From a virus, in IMG/VR virus record IMGVR_UViG_3300047472_000458, positions 1 to 45,315 of that record: DNA of 45,315 nucleotides, one strand, 5' to 3'. Below are positions 1-7,728 of this stretch, in pieces. The first letter of the stretch is position 1. Every line of letters begins with the position of its first letter. A program made the translations under genes and the position numbers. The notes under the pieces were generated by a model. The model ran no database searches. It saw only the letters and a list, made by a program, of their open reading frames with translations, and was not told the origin of the DNA.

Positions 1-1434
1 TTAGCGCACGCCAGTGACCAGGGCGAAGGCTTTCGGTTGAGTGACCACGACGTCGGCCCGGACATGGCAGATGAACGCGAGTTCGCCGGTGGTGGCGAAG
101 TGCTCGCGCAGCAGCTGGACGCTGAGGTTCTCGCGCATGAGGAAGTACATCTTCGAGAAGTCGCCCAAGTAGATTTCGCTGCTGTCCTTGGCCGTGCCGG
201 TGGTCAGGTTGATCGGGATCTGCGGTGTAGCGATCAGCGGCAGGTTGGCCAGCAGTTCCGGCTTGCGCAGCGGCTGGCCGGTGGTGTCGACCAGGCCGGC
301 CAGCTTGATGAGCGAGCGCGGCGCCATGATGGCCGCAGTGGGCATCGGAGCGTTCGCCGTCAACATCGCTTCGATGGCGGACATGAAGTTGCCGTAGCCT
401 GCCAGCGCCGCGCCGTTGGCGCCGTTCTGGATGATCGTCACGCCCGGGGTGTCCTTGATGCCCAGCGGCTCGGGTGCGATGCCGCTGCCGCGCAGGCCGG
501 CATAGTCAAGCGCCTGGGCGAACGCCTGGGCAATGGCGGTCTGGAGCGCTGGCTCGATGCCTTGGCCATCCGCCAACAGCTCACGGCTGACCTTGAAGTA
601 GAACGCCAGGCTCTGCGGGGTTGCGACAACCGCACGGAACGCCGGGTCACTCTCTGCGATGTTGCCGCGCTCCTGGCGCCAGGATGCCGTCGGAACCGTA
701 TCGACAACGGCGGTCGTGGCCGACTTGGCGCCGGTTTCCATCGGCACGATGCCGGCGCCAGCTTGCAGCAGGCTCGATACCGGCGTGAGGGCGCTGAGGA
801 TTTGCGGCATGGTCTGCGCCGGCACACTGAATCCGCCTGCCGTGTTGGTCCCGATCGACAGCGCGGCATGTACGGCCGAGGTGGTCTGCATCCCAGCCAC
901 GCCGCGCATGAAGTCAGCCAGGCTTACCGGCTCCGTGCTGGCCGTGTCCTTGGATGCGAAATGGGCCTTGAATTCGCCATAGGTGCGCAGCGCCTTGGGG
1001 CCGGCAATGGGCGCCGCCACAGTCACGGCCGCGCCGTTCATTTCGCCGGCGGCGGCGCGCGTGCTCGCGGTGTCGAACGCCGCTTCCAGGTTCGACAGGC
1101 GGGTATTGTGGTCTTCCTTGAATTCGGTGAACGATGCGCTGATCTGGCTGACCAGACCGGCAACGCCATCGGTTTCCGCGCGCACGCCGGAGACGATACC
1201 TCGAGGGATTGGCGCGGGTTCGTTCGACACAGCGGCGCCGGCATCCTCGCACTTGCTCGCCGCGGCTTCCAGCGCCTTGATTTCCACGCCCACCTGGGTG
1301 AAGCGATGCATGTTGCTATTCCATTCGGCTTGGTTCTCGGTGCCCCAGCTCGGGCCCGGGAAGGTGTCGAGCATGACCTTGGCGCGTTCCAGGAGCGCGG
1401 CTTCCTCGGTGCGCAGTGCATTCAAGCGATCCAT
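1..1434 (-). CDS. HK97-family major capsid protein of the satellite element
   Basis: The 477-residue product matches the HK97-fold major capsid family (TIGR01554 type). Residues 1 to about 165 form an alanine-rich, partly coiled-coil N-terminus like the delta/scaffold domain that is cleaved in HK97. The rest is the capsid domain, with typical features such as TNTAGGFSVP, a WRQERGNIAESD stretch and a C-terminal HVRADVVVTQPKAF. A GAAAGGAA ribosome site precedes the ATG, and the TAA stop is at the window edge. It is the last gene seen in the leftward satellite operon, so more structural genes may follow outside the window. It is unrelated to the P22-type coat protein at 20529-21713. The family is certain; its use in a satellite is inference. 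Confidence 0.93.
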   Translation of the reverse strand: MDRLNALRTEEAALLERAKVMLDTFPGPSWGTENQAEWNSNMHRFTQVGVEIKALEAAASKCEDAGAAVSNEPAPIPRGIVSGVRAETDGVAGLVSQISASFTEFKEDHNTRLSNLEAAFDTASTRAAAGEMNGAAVTVAAPIAGPKALRTYGEFKAHFASKDTASTEPVSLADFMRGVAGMQTTSAVHAALSIGTNTAGGFSVPAQTMPQILSALTPVSSLLQAGAGIVPMETGAKSATTAVVDTVPTASWRQERGNIAESDPAFRAVVATPQSLAFYFKVSRELLADGQGIEPALQTAIAQAFAQALDYAGLRGSGIAPEPLGIKDTPGVTIIQNGANGAALAGYGNFMSAIEAMLTANAPMPTAAIMAPRSLIKLAGLVDTTGQPLRKPELLANLPLIATPQIPINLTTGTAKDSSEIYLGDFSKMYFLMRENLSVQLLREHFATTGELAFICHVRADVVVTQPKAFALVTGVR

Positions 1435-1536
1435 GTATTTCCTTTCAGTAAGAAGAGAAGCAAGGATCGTTCAGGGGCGGGCCGCGCCGCAATCGGCAAG
1501 CCTGGCGCATTGCGGCTGATCAGGCTGGAATAAGGA

Positions 1537-1746
1537 TCAGCGTGGAGCGGCCAGCGCGGCAAGCCGTTTCGCGCGCAGCCAGTGATCGAAGTCAGCGCGG
1601 GCGATTACCGCGATACCTGGTGTGATCTCGAAGAACCGGGGAAACGTCGCGTCCGTCTTGAGCATCCGCGCCAACGTGTGACGACTGATGCCGAGTTCGT
1701 AGGCGATTGCCTGGCGGCGCATGTATCGGCTGATGATCGCCGTCAT
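1537..1746 (-). CDS. small AlpA/excisionase-like helix-turn-helix protein
   Basis: A 69-residue protein with a winged-helix DNA-binding look: RRQAIAYELGISRHTLARML is the helix-turn-helix, followed by FPRFFEITPGIAVIARADFD, which resembles the wing and final helix of AlpA and excisionase-type regulators. Its ATG overlaps the TGA of the gene upstream (ATGA), so translation is probably coupled. It sits between the replication module and the capsid gene, which would suit a regulator of late satellite genes or an excisionase for the integrase at 6452-7639. The exact role is not visible. Confidence 0.7.
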   Translation of the reverse strand: MTAIISRYMRRQAIAYELGISRHTLARMLKTDATFPRFFEITPGIAVIARADFDHWLRAKRLAALAAPR

Positions 1747-2264
1747 TGTGTAGCTCCTTCAAAGTAGGTGGCCGGGCGGGCGTATGTCCGCCGTGGGGCC
1801 GGGGGGATAGGGGTGGGCGTCCGGTCCAGGTCTGCCGGCTGGAACGCTCTGCAGCGCTGCAGGATCACCGGCAGTTCGCGCGGCAGCTGCTGCCCGCCCA
1901 GTTTGGCCCGGCGCCATTGGGCGCAGCGGCAGGCGTCTATCGTGCCCAAAAAGTGGACACACTCCAGGCATAGCCGGCGCTCGTCGTGGCGTGTGTCGCG
2001 CACATCAAGGCGACGTGCCAAAGCGTACGCGGCATCGGCGTCGACGCCTCGTGCTGCGAAGGCTGCAGCACGGCGCTGGGTATCGGCCGTGGCCCGCTTC
2101 ATCATTTCTATCAATTCCGATTTCAACGATCGTAGCAGTGGGCGCCATTCGTCCAGGGCGGCTGGTTCGCCGGCGACAATCAGTTTTCCGCCAAGCAGGG
2201 AGACCGTCACGCCTTCGGCCGCGCATCGATCGAGCACGGCACCAACCATCGAATCGAGGCTCAT
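1743..2264 (-). CDS. TubC-N-like small protein with a cysteine cluster
   Basis: A 173-residue protein. Residues 1-60 (GVTVSLLGGKLIVAGE, then LLRSLKSELIEMM) resemble the TubC N-terminal docking domain that recurs in proteobacterial satellite and plasmid operons. Around residues 95-140 there are five cysteines, including CLEC and CRC, which could bind zinc. The C-terminus is rich in proline and arginine. A GGAGG site precedes the ATG, which overlaps the stop of the primase gene, and its own stop overlaps the start of the next gene. The tight coupling implies a role in satellite replication or its control, but no function is established. Confidence 0.75.
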   Translation of the reverse strand: MSLDSMVGAVLDRCAAEGVTVSLLGGKLIVAGEPAALDEWRPLLRSLKSELIEMMKRATADTQRRAAAFAARGVDADAAYALARRLDVRDTRHDERRLCLECVHFLGTIDACRCAQWRRAKLGGQQLPRELPVILQRCRAFQPADLDRTPTPIPPAPRRTYARPATYFEGATQ

Positions 2265-4408
2265 AGTTCCTCCGTGACAATTCCAGTGACCGGATTTATC
2301 CCCGGGACAGGCGCCGAAGGGAGCGAAGGGAGCGAAGGGAGCGCGTTTTTCTCTCTATACTCTTCGGCACTCTTCGTGCTCCCTTCGGGTGCCGGCTTCG
2401 TATTTTGGGGAAGTCGCCATACCCACGGCCCACCCATGCTCATCTTGACGGACTCGATACCCAGCTCTTTTTTCAGGCGCTTGGCAACGTCCCACGAGTG
2501 CCCGGAATCCCGGATTTCGGCCTGCAGTGTCTTCGTGGGCATCGCTCCGCCAGCATCACGAAGAATGTCGGCCAGCATCCGCTTGAGCTCGACGCGAGAA
2601 TCTCCGTCCTCGCTTTCGTCAATTTCTACATCTCCAAGGATTTCCCGCGCTGTGCCCTCGATCACGCCGTCCCACATGGCACGCGTGGTTTCGATATCGC
2701 CCTCGATCGACGTCGGCTCGATCGAATACGCCATGCCGCCGTCATCGCGCGCGATGTTGGACTTGGCGCGCGCTAGCACCCGGCGCGCGCTGTCCTTTTC
2801 CTTCGCCGTGACCAGGACCATGCGCGCGAGCGCGCCGAAGGCCTGCGACCCGATCACGCGGTCTTGCGGCTCGCGGCCGGCGCCGCCCTTGGCGAAGTGC
2901 GTGATGCCGATGACTGCGCAGCCGTGCGCATCCGCGAAGTCGACAACCGCCTGCAGGCTGCGCCGCACATCGTTCGCCTTGTGCATGTCGCCGGCGACGG
3001 CGGATACGATCGGGTCGATTAGCAGCAGGCTCACGCCGCCCATGGCCTCGACGGCGCGGTGCAGCTCGATGATGTCTTGCGAAGGATCGAACGGCACGCT
3101 TTCACCGTTCTGTGCAATGCCCTCAATGAAGTGGCAGCGCGTGAGATCGGCTCCGGACGCGATCAGGCGCGGTACCAGCGTGTCGTCGGCCACGTCCTCG
3201 CTCGACCAGATCAACACGTTGCCCTTTGCCTTGCTTACCGTGCCGTCCGGCCAGCGCCCACCAGCAGTGATGACCGCAGCGAGTGCCAGGGCCAGCGTGG
3301 TCTTGCCGGTGCCGGCCGCGCCGGCCAGGATCGTCAGCTTGCCGGCCGGGAGCCAGCCAGGCCACAGCCAGGTGATCGCCTGCGGCTTGATGTCCGCGCC
3401 GCATCGGATCTTCACCACGCGAGTATCTGCAGGCCTTGCGGGTCGATCGGCTGGTGCGGGCGGTACCGTCGCTGCAGGCGGCGCGATGCGCACGGCGCGC
3501 GCCAGGGCGTCGACGAGCGCGCTGGCGCCCTGGCGCTGGGCCAGGTCATTGAAGTCGGTAGGCTCACCGTCGTCCGAATCGAACTCGGGGACGATCAGCC
3601 ATCCATCGACGGCGGCCGCCGCTTCGGTCGCGCTCTGCACGCCGACATTGCCGGCCGCGTTGAATCGGTCGTTGTCGGCGCACACGATGATCTGCGCGGC
3701 TGGCAATTTCTCGCGCAGCGCGCGCGCCACCGCGACCAGGTTGCCGGCATTGAAGGCGACGGCCACCGCGTGACCCAGCGCCGCGAACAGGCTGGCGCCA
3801 GTGGCGAAGCCTTCACACAGCAGGATTGTGTCGGGGGACTTCCCGCCAAAACCGTAATATGAACCTTGCACGCGTCCGTTGGACTTGAAGCGCTTCGTGC
3901 CATCCGCGTAGATGAATTGCAGGCTGCGCAACTGGCCACCAGCGTCGCGCATCGGTACCAGCAGCGTGCGTTTGTCCTTGAACTCTTTCAGGCCGTAGGG
4001 CTTGATGCCCTTTCGCACGCAATACGGGTTGTCGTCGGTCGCGTCTAGCGCGCCGGCGAAGATGCGCGCGCATGCTGCAGCGGCTTCGTCCTCCAGCTGG
4101 AGGCGCGTGGCTTCCGCGTCTTTGCGCGCCTGAGCGATCTTCGCCAGGTAGTCGGCGCGCTCGGGAGGCGTCAGCGCTTGGTCCGACTTGCCGCACCACT
4201 TTTCGGACAGGCCGGTTTTCCAGTTCCCGAAGGCGCCGGCCGGCACGCCATCGCCGTGCAGGATGTACCAGGCAGATTTCTTGCCGCGCTTGTCGTCGTC
4301 GGCGTCGAAGCGCCGGCGCATGCCATCCGCGATCACTTCAGGCGGGTGCAGGTCGAAAGAACCAAGGACCGCGGCGAACTGTGCTTCGATGTTTTGCGGG
4401 GCGTTCAA
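2261..4408 (-). CDS. Toprim primase / RepA-type replicative helicase
   Basis: A 715-residue replication protein. The N-terminus (about 1-190) contains a primase-associated zinc-ribbon-like region. A Toprim domain spans about 194-285 (LLCEGFATGASL, then IIVCADND). A RecA-like AAA_25/RepA helicase domain follows, with Walker A GAAGTGKTT at about 363-371 and Walker B LLLID at about 481-485. A winged-helix-like tail lies at about 610-665. This architecture corresponds functionally to the P4 alpha protein. It overlaps both neighbours by ATGA, so it is part of a coupled operon. The C-terminal SLPSLPS is encoded by the tandem iterons at 2316-2342, so the gene end doubles as a candidate replication site. 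Confidence 0.93.
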   Translation of the reverse strand: MNAPQNIEAQFAAVLGSFDLHPPEVIADGMRRRFDADDDKRGKKSAWYILHGDGVPAGAFGNWKTGLSEKWCGKSDQALTPPERADYLAKIAQARKDAEATRLQLEDEAAAACARIFAGALDATDDNPYCVRKGIKPYGLKEFKDKRTLLVPMRDAGGQLRSLQFIYADGTKRFKSNGRVQGSYYGFGGKSPDTILLCEGFATGASLFAALGHAVAVAFNAGNLVAVARALREKLPAAQIIVCADNDRFNAAGNVGVQSATEAAAAVDGWLIVPEFDSDDGEPTDFNDLAQRQGASALVDALARAVRIAPPAATVPPAPADRPARPADTRVVKIRCGADIKPQAITWLWPGWLPAGKLTILAGAAGTGKTTLALALAAVITAGGRWPDGTVSKAKGNVLIWSSEDVADDTLVPRLIASGADLTRCHFIEGIAQNGESVPFDPSQDIIELHRAVEAMGGVSLLLIDPIVSAVAGDMHKANDVRRSLQAVVDFADAHGCAVIGITHFAKGGAGREPQDRVIGSQAFGALARMVLVTAKEKDSARRVLARAKSNIARDDGGMAYSIEPTSIEGDIETTRAMWDGVIEGTAREILGDVEIDESEDGDSRVELKRMLADILRDAGGAMPTKTLQAEIRDSGHSWDVAKRLKKELGIESVKMSMGGPWVWRLPQNTKPAPEGSTKSAEEYREKNALPSLPSLPSAPVPGINPVTGIVTEEL
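2316..2386. repeat. iteron cluster A (candidate replication site)
   Basis: GAAGGGAGC occurs three times in perfect tandem at 2316-2342. After a 35-bp pyrimidine-rich spacer an inverted copy GCTCCCTTC lies at 2378-2386. The cluster is within the 3' end of the primase/helicase gene. A mirrored copy with the same 35-bp spacing lies at 5214-5295. Iterons of this kind are bound by P4 alpha-type proteins; their role here is inferred. Confidence 0.7.
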
Positions 4409-4698
4409 TTTAATTCCCCTACTGCAGCATCGAAATAGTGGCCTCGAATCAGAAACCAGGCATCGTCGAAGCCGTAATGAAGGGCAGCGGCCGCGAGCAG
4501 CCGATAGCGATCATGTTTATCGTCGAAGCAGTCGATAAACCGCAGAATGTATTCGACTGAATCGGTCTGCCACATTTGCCCAAGACGGTCAAAAAAGCAG
4601 ATTTTCGTTTTGATGCCGACGCGATTGCTGAAACCGAGATTACTGCTGGCCCATTCGAAAGGTGGCAACGGGCGCGGGGATGGTGTCGGTGTGTTCAT
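4405..4698 (-). CDS. hypothetical protein of the satellite operon
   Basis: A 97-residue protein without a recognised domain. It has an aromatic core (KTKICFFDRLGQMW, then EYILRFIDCFDDKHDRYR) and probably folds as a small alpha/beta protein. The ATG at 4698 overlaps the TGA of the upstream small gene, and its own stop overlaps the start of the primase gene. I therefore chose this start over the long open frame that runs upstream to about 5590, which crosses a terminator and the AlpA gene. Position directly before the primase suggests a replication-associated or regulatory role. Confidence 0.7.
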   Translation of the reverse strand: MNTPTPSPRPLPPFEWASSNLGFSNRVGIKTKICFFDRLGQMWQTDSVEYILRFIDCFDDKHDRYRLLAAAALHYGFDDAWFLIRGHYFDAAVGELN

Positions 4699-4898
4699 GC
4701 CGCACCTCCCACCATTACGGCCAGCGCTTCGGCCAGATCTGACGCCAAGCTGGCAGACACGGCCAGGGCATCGTCTTGGCCCGTAGGAGGCAGCAGCGCG
4801 AAGGTGCCCAGCATTGCGCCGATCGTGTCGGCAATACCTGCGAGACGGCGGATTTGTTCGGGAGAGAAGGATTGTACGGGCGAGTGGGTGCCAGGCAT
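4695..4898 (-). CDS. small acidic hypothetical protein (67 aa)
   Basis: A 67-residue helical protein starting MPGTHSPVQSFSPEQIRRLA and ending DLAEALAVMVGGAA. A very strong AAGGAGG ribosome site stands 6 bases before the ATG, which fixes the start. It is the first gene after the hairpin/terminator leader at 4929-5080 and is coupled by ATGA to the next gene. Proteins of this look occur in integrase-linked islands of Pseudomonas and Burkholderia, but I know of no assigned function. Confidence 0.75.
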   Translation of the reverse strand: MPGTHSPVQSFSPEQIRRLAGIADTIGAMLGTFALLPPTGQDDALAVSASLASDLAEALAVMVGGAA

Positions 4899-4928
4899 GC
4901 GGAGCCTCCTTGAGTAGCAGTTGTTGAA

Positions 4929-4960
4929 CCGCTCCCCTCGTCGCCAAACGGGGAGAGCGG
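4929..4960 (-). promoter_or_regulatory. leader hairpin, possible C4/CI-like antisense RNA element
   Basis: On the minus strand CCGCT-CT-CCCC pairs with GGGG-AGCGG around a 12-nt loop. It lies in the untranslated leader between a terminator (5057-5080) and the strong ribosome site of the gene starting at 4898. In P4 and P1, immunity works through a short RNA (CI or C4) made from such a leader upstream of the replication operon. The match here is only in position and general shape, so the call is tentative. Confidence 0.35.
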
Positions 4961-5056
4961 CAAATGGCAGGGTTGGCGAACCGGCACTCAAGGAAACCGG
5001 CATACCCGAAGGTATCCCCACCACTGCCGCCCATAGGAGATGCAATGGCTTGGACA

Positions 5057-5080
5057 AAAAAAGACCGCCTGGTGGCGGTT
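5057..5080 (-). terminator. Rho-independent terminator in the leader of the satellite operon
   Basis: Read leftward, ACCGCC-ACCA-GGCGGT forms a hairpin followed by C and seven T. It stands between the AlpA gene and the replication operon, where it would stop transcripts before 4898 unless it is overcome, as in P4-type attenuation control. Confidence 0.75.
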
Positions 5081-5213
5081 GTCCGCCCTGAGAAATTCGA
5101 GTCGCCAAACCCGGTTCCCTTTTTCTCGGGAACACGGCTAGTATCGCGCCAAGCGGCGCGCGTCGTCAAGCGATTGCGTGCGAGCGGTTGCAAATTCAGC
5201 TCGTCAGGATTAC

Positions 5214-5295
5214 GAAGGGAGCGCGAAGAGGGTTGAAGAGCGTAGAGAAAAAAATGTGCTCCCTTCGCTCCCTTCGGGGGTTTTCCGCTCCCTTC
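5214..5295. repeat. iteron cluster B, mirror image of cluster A
   Basis: One GAAGGGAGC at 5214-5222, a 35-bp spacer, then GCTCCCTTC at 5258-5266 and 5267-5275 in tandem and again at 5287-5295. In reverse complement, cluster A has the same order and exactly the same 35-bp spacer length, with 26 of 35 spacer bases equal. It lies just downstream of the AlpA gene. Together the two clusters resemble the paired ori and crr sites of P4. Confidence 0.7.
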
Positions 5296-5314
5296 AGGGG
5301 AGCAATTTGTTGCC

Positions 5315-5545
5315 TCAAACAACATGAACCGCTCCCTGCTGGGCGACGTATGCGCGGATGTCCTCGACGCGCCAGGCCGTCGTGCGAGGCCCAAGTTTGA
5401 CGGCCGCTGGAAAGCGGCCCGACCGGACGCCGGCCCACCAGGTGGACTTGCGGACGGGGATGATGGCTGGGATGGGTGGGACGGCTTTAGAATCCCCGAT
5501 GATCTGCGGCAGGCGGAGAAAGCCCGTTTCTGGGAGTTGATGCAT
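5315..5545 (-). CDS. alpA: AlpA-family transcriptional regulator
   Basis: A 76-residue AlpA protein: FLRLPQIIG begins the recognition region, IPVRKSTWWAGVRSGRFP is the winged-helix core, and AWRVEDIRAYVA is the C-terminal helix typical of AlpA/P4 Vis-type regulators. In P4-like satellites and PICIs, such proteins activate or repress integrase/excision and late promoters. It is the first gene transcribed toward the replication operon. The leader, iteron cluster B and a terminator follow it. No strong ribosome site is seen, so the exact start is less certain than the family. Confidence 0.85.
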   Translation of the reverse strand: MHQLPETGFLRLPQIIGDSKAVPPIPAIIPVRKSTWWAGVRSGRFPAAVKLGPRTTAWRVEDIRAYVAQQGAVHVV

Positions 5546-5626
5546 TTAGACCGCTCCTGTGTGAATACGTCCAAAGTGGACCGACGGAGCAATCTTGAAT
5601 TCAGTGTTCTTTCTAGAAAACCTGAG

Positions 5627-5673
5627 TGCTAGTAGAGTGAGCAGGATTCTGCACGGTGCTCACTCTACTAGCA
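5627..5673 (-). terminator. perfect 17-bp inverted repeat, likely terminator of the AT-rich gene
   Basis: TGCTAGTAGAGTGAGCA at 5627-5643 is repeated perfectly in inverse orientation at 5657-5673, with a 13-bp spacer. It directly follows the stop of the gene at 5683-6414. There is only a weak T-rich stretch after it on either strand, so it could also be a protein-binding palindrome. Confidence 0.55.
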
Positions 5674-5682
5674 GACTAATTA

Positions 5683-6414
5683 TTATTTATTTTCTTTTTC
5701 CCATAGTCGGCACCAATCCTCAATTACTTTCTGGCTTTCTAGATTCTCACATTTGCTCAGCATATCGCGAGCAAAAGCCGCTTTACTTTTATACGTCTCT
5801 GGCTTTTGACGCCAGTTGCACCAGCACTCAAAAACAAAACGTCTTTCAGCCTGTTTAGGGTCTTGAGCATGTCTTTTTTTTGCTGCACGTACAGCCATCT
5901 CTGACAAAAAGTCTTTGTGCGAAACGTCACCTTTTATGTGATCACTCAACCGATGAGATTCTGACGATTCAAAGAGCAATTCAATCGCAGTTTTTATTTC
6001 TCCTTTCACTGTAGCGAGCGATGCTGAGAGCAAGTAGAAGAGCACCATAAAGTCTAAGAAATCAACTACCTCATCTTGTTCCATTGACGGCTTGAAGAGG
6101 CTAGATTCGATCGAGCCGTCCAGCACCGCTACAAACGCTCGCCAAGCCATTGAAATATCATTGGGCAGGCCCACCCACGCCATCATCGTTATTCCAATTA
6201 TCCGCCTGCACTCAGATAGGTAAGCTGGAACTTGATTGCCATATATTTCTGTAAGTTCGTATAAATAGCCTTGTCCTAAAGCGTCAGTTTTTCCGCCTAG
6301 TGGTGTAAAGCTTGTATAACTAACTGGCATCGGGCCGACAGCCGAATTGTTCTTCTCAAAGTAGATTATTGCGTCGTTAAAGTTTGGCTTGGCTTGTTCG
6401 GTGTTTTCGCTCAT
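5683..6414 (-). CDS. AT-rich hypothetical cargo protein of the satellite
   Basis: A 243-residue protein with no family I recognise. It is mostly helical, with a hydrophobic central segment (VVDFLDFMVLFYLLSASLA) that might be buried rather than membrane-spanning. The C-terminal half is basic and aromatic, with FVFECWCNWRQKPETYKSK and a helix-turn-helix-like AAFARDMLSKCENLESQKV. Base composition is strikingly AT-rich compared with the neighbours, indicating separate acquisition. It stands alone between integrase and alpA, where satellites carry variable cargo, often host-defence genes. A defence role is only a guess. No clear ribosome site precedes the ATG. Confidence 0.7.
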   Translation of the reverse strand: MSENTEQAKPNFNDAIIYFEKNNSAVGPMPVSYTSFTPLGGKTDALGQGYLYELTEIYGNQVPAYLSECRRIIGITMMAWVGLPNDISMAWRAFVAVLDGSIESSLFKPSMEQDEVVDFLDFMVLFYLLSASLATVKGEIKTAIELLFESSESHRLSDHIKGDVSHKDFLSEMAVRAAKKRHAQDPKQAERRFVFECWCNWRQKPETYKSKAAFARDMLSKCENLESQKVIEDWCRLWEKENK

Positions 6415-6451
6415 ACACTAATTGTTTTTGAGTGGTAAATAAAGGCAGGGT

Positions 6452-7639
6452 TTAAGATTCTCGAATCTCATCCAAATAATCCGCCCATTGCTGCATCATT
6501 TCTCGGCGGGCCGGCAGGTGTGCAGTGCGGTTATAGGCGCGGCCGTTCGCATCCCGCACGGCGTGCGCCAGCTGGTGCTCGATCAGGTCCGGACGAACGC
6601 CCAGGACTTCATCCAGGATCGTGCGCGCCATCGCTCGAAAGCCGTGCCCGCTCATTTCCTCCTTAGGGATGTCCATGCGCCGCAGCGCCGCCAGGATGGC
6701 GTTGTCGCTCATGGGCCGCGTCAACGTGCGCGCGCTGGGGAACACGTACCGGCCGGTGCCGGTCAGCGCACGTATCTCCTGCAGGATGGCCACGGCTTGG
6801 GCTGACAGCGGCACGATGTGGTCCACGCCCAGCTTCATGCGTGCGCCAGGGATTCGCCACTCGGCCGCGACCAGGTCAATCTCGGCCCACTCGGCACCGC
6901 GCAGCTCACCAGGTCGCACAAAGACAAGCGGCGCGAGGCGTAGGGCACAGGACACGACGGCCGATCCTTTGTACTCCGCGATCGCGCGCAGGATCTGCGC
7001 GGCCTGGCCCGGATCCGTCACCGCGGCGAAGTGTTCGCCCTTGACCGGGGGCAGGGCGCCGCGCAGGTCGCCCGATGGGTCGCGCATGGCGCGGCCGGTC
7101 GCCACGGCATAGCGGAACACCTGGCCGCAGTTCCCGAGGGCACGGTGGGCCGTCTCAAGCGCACCCCGCGCTTCGATCTTACGGATGACGAGCAGCAGCT
7201 CGGGCGCCGTGATGTCGGCAATGGGCCTGGCGCCGAGGTCCGGGAAGATGTCGCGCTCGAGCCGGCGAATGATCCGGCTACCATGCGCGTCGACCCAGTT
7301 GGGCGCGTGCTTCGCGTACCACTCGCGGGCGGTCAGCTCGAAACTATTCGCCGCCTGCACCTGGCGCATAGCTTTCTGTGCCTTGCGGCTATGGCTGGGG
7401 TCGATGCCGTCGACCAGCTGCTTACGCGCATCGTCGCGCCGCTCGCGCGCGTCTTTGAGGCTGACATCGGGGTAGGTGCCGAGGGACAGCAGCTTTTCCT
7501 TACCCTCGAAACGGTACTTGAATCGCCACCACTTCCCACCGGCCGGGGTGACGAGAAGGAACAGGCCGCGCTCGTCGAACAGCTTGGCTGGCTTGGCGCC
7601 TGGCTTGGTGGTGCGAATGGTCGTGTCGGTCAGGGGCAT
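6452..7639 (-). CDS. int: P4-type tyrosine integrase of the satellite
   Basis: A 395-residue tyrosine recombinase with the N-terminal DUF4102 arm domain (about 1-90: LTDTTIRTTKPGAKPAKLFD, then LLSLGTYPDVSLKDARERRD). A core-binding domain and the catalytic domain follow. The visible active-site motifs are FVRPGELRGAEW (Arg), HGFRAMARTIL (His-x-x-Arg), HQLAHAV and GRAYNRTAHL (Tyr). The start at 7639 gives the usual family N-terminus; an in-frame start at 7702 would add 21 residues unlike the family. This class integrates into the 3' ends of tRNA genes, consistent with the remnant at 7816-7840. Confidence 0.95.
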   Translation of the reverse strand: MPLTDTTIRTTKPGAKPAKLFDERGLFLLVTPAGGKWWRFKYRFEGKEKLLSLGTYPDVSLKDARERRDDARKQLVDGIDPSHSRKAQKAMRQVQAANSFELTAREWYAKHAPNWVDAHGSRIIRRLERDIFPDLGARPIADITAPELLLVIRKIEARGALETAHRALGNCGQVFRYAVATGRAMRDPSGDLRGALPPVKGEHFAAVTDPGQAAQILRAIAEYKGSAVVSCALRLAPLVFVRPGELRGAEWAEIDLVAAEWRIPGARMKLGVDHIVPLSAQAVAILQEIRALTGTGRYVFPSARTLTRPMSDNAILAALRRMDIPKEEMSGHGFRAMARTILDEVLGVRPDLIEHQLAHAVRDANGRAYNRTAHLPARREMMQQWADYLDEIRES

Positions 7640-7728
7640 AGGCGGGGTTCTTGGGGGTAGCAGTTTCAGGGGTACGCGATCTACCCCAGGACATACCCCC
7701 ACAAAGGTTCGGATGTCGTTGGACTATG

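Noticed and set aside
4405-5592. A 395-codon open frame on the minus strand across the satellite leader
   Set aside because: It runs through the AlpA gene, iterons, a terminator and another small gene; only its last 97 codons have a sound start and protein-like sequence.
7640-7702. Longer start for the satellite integrase
   Set aside because: The extra 21 residues do not resemble the DUF4102 N-terminus; the start at 7639 does.
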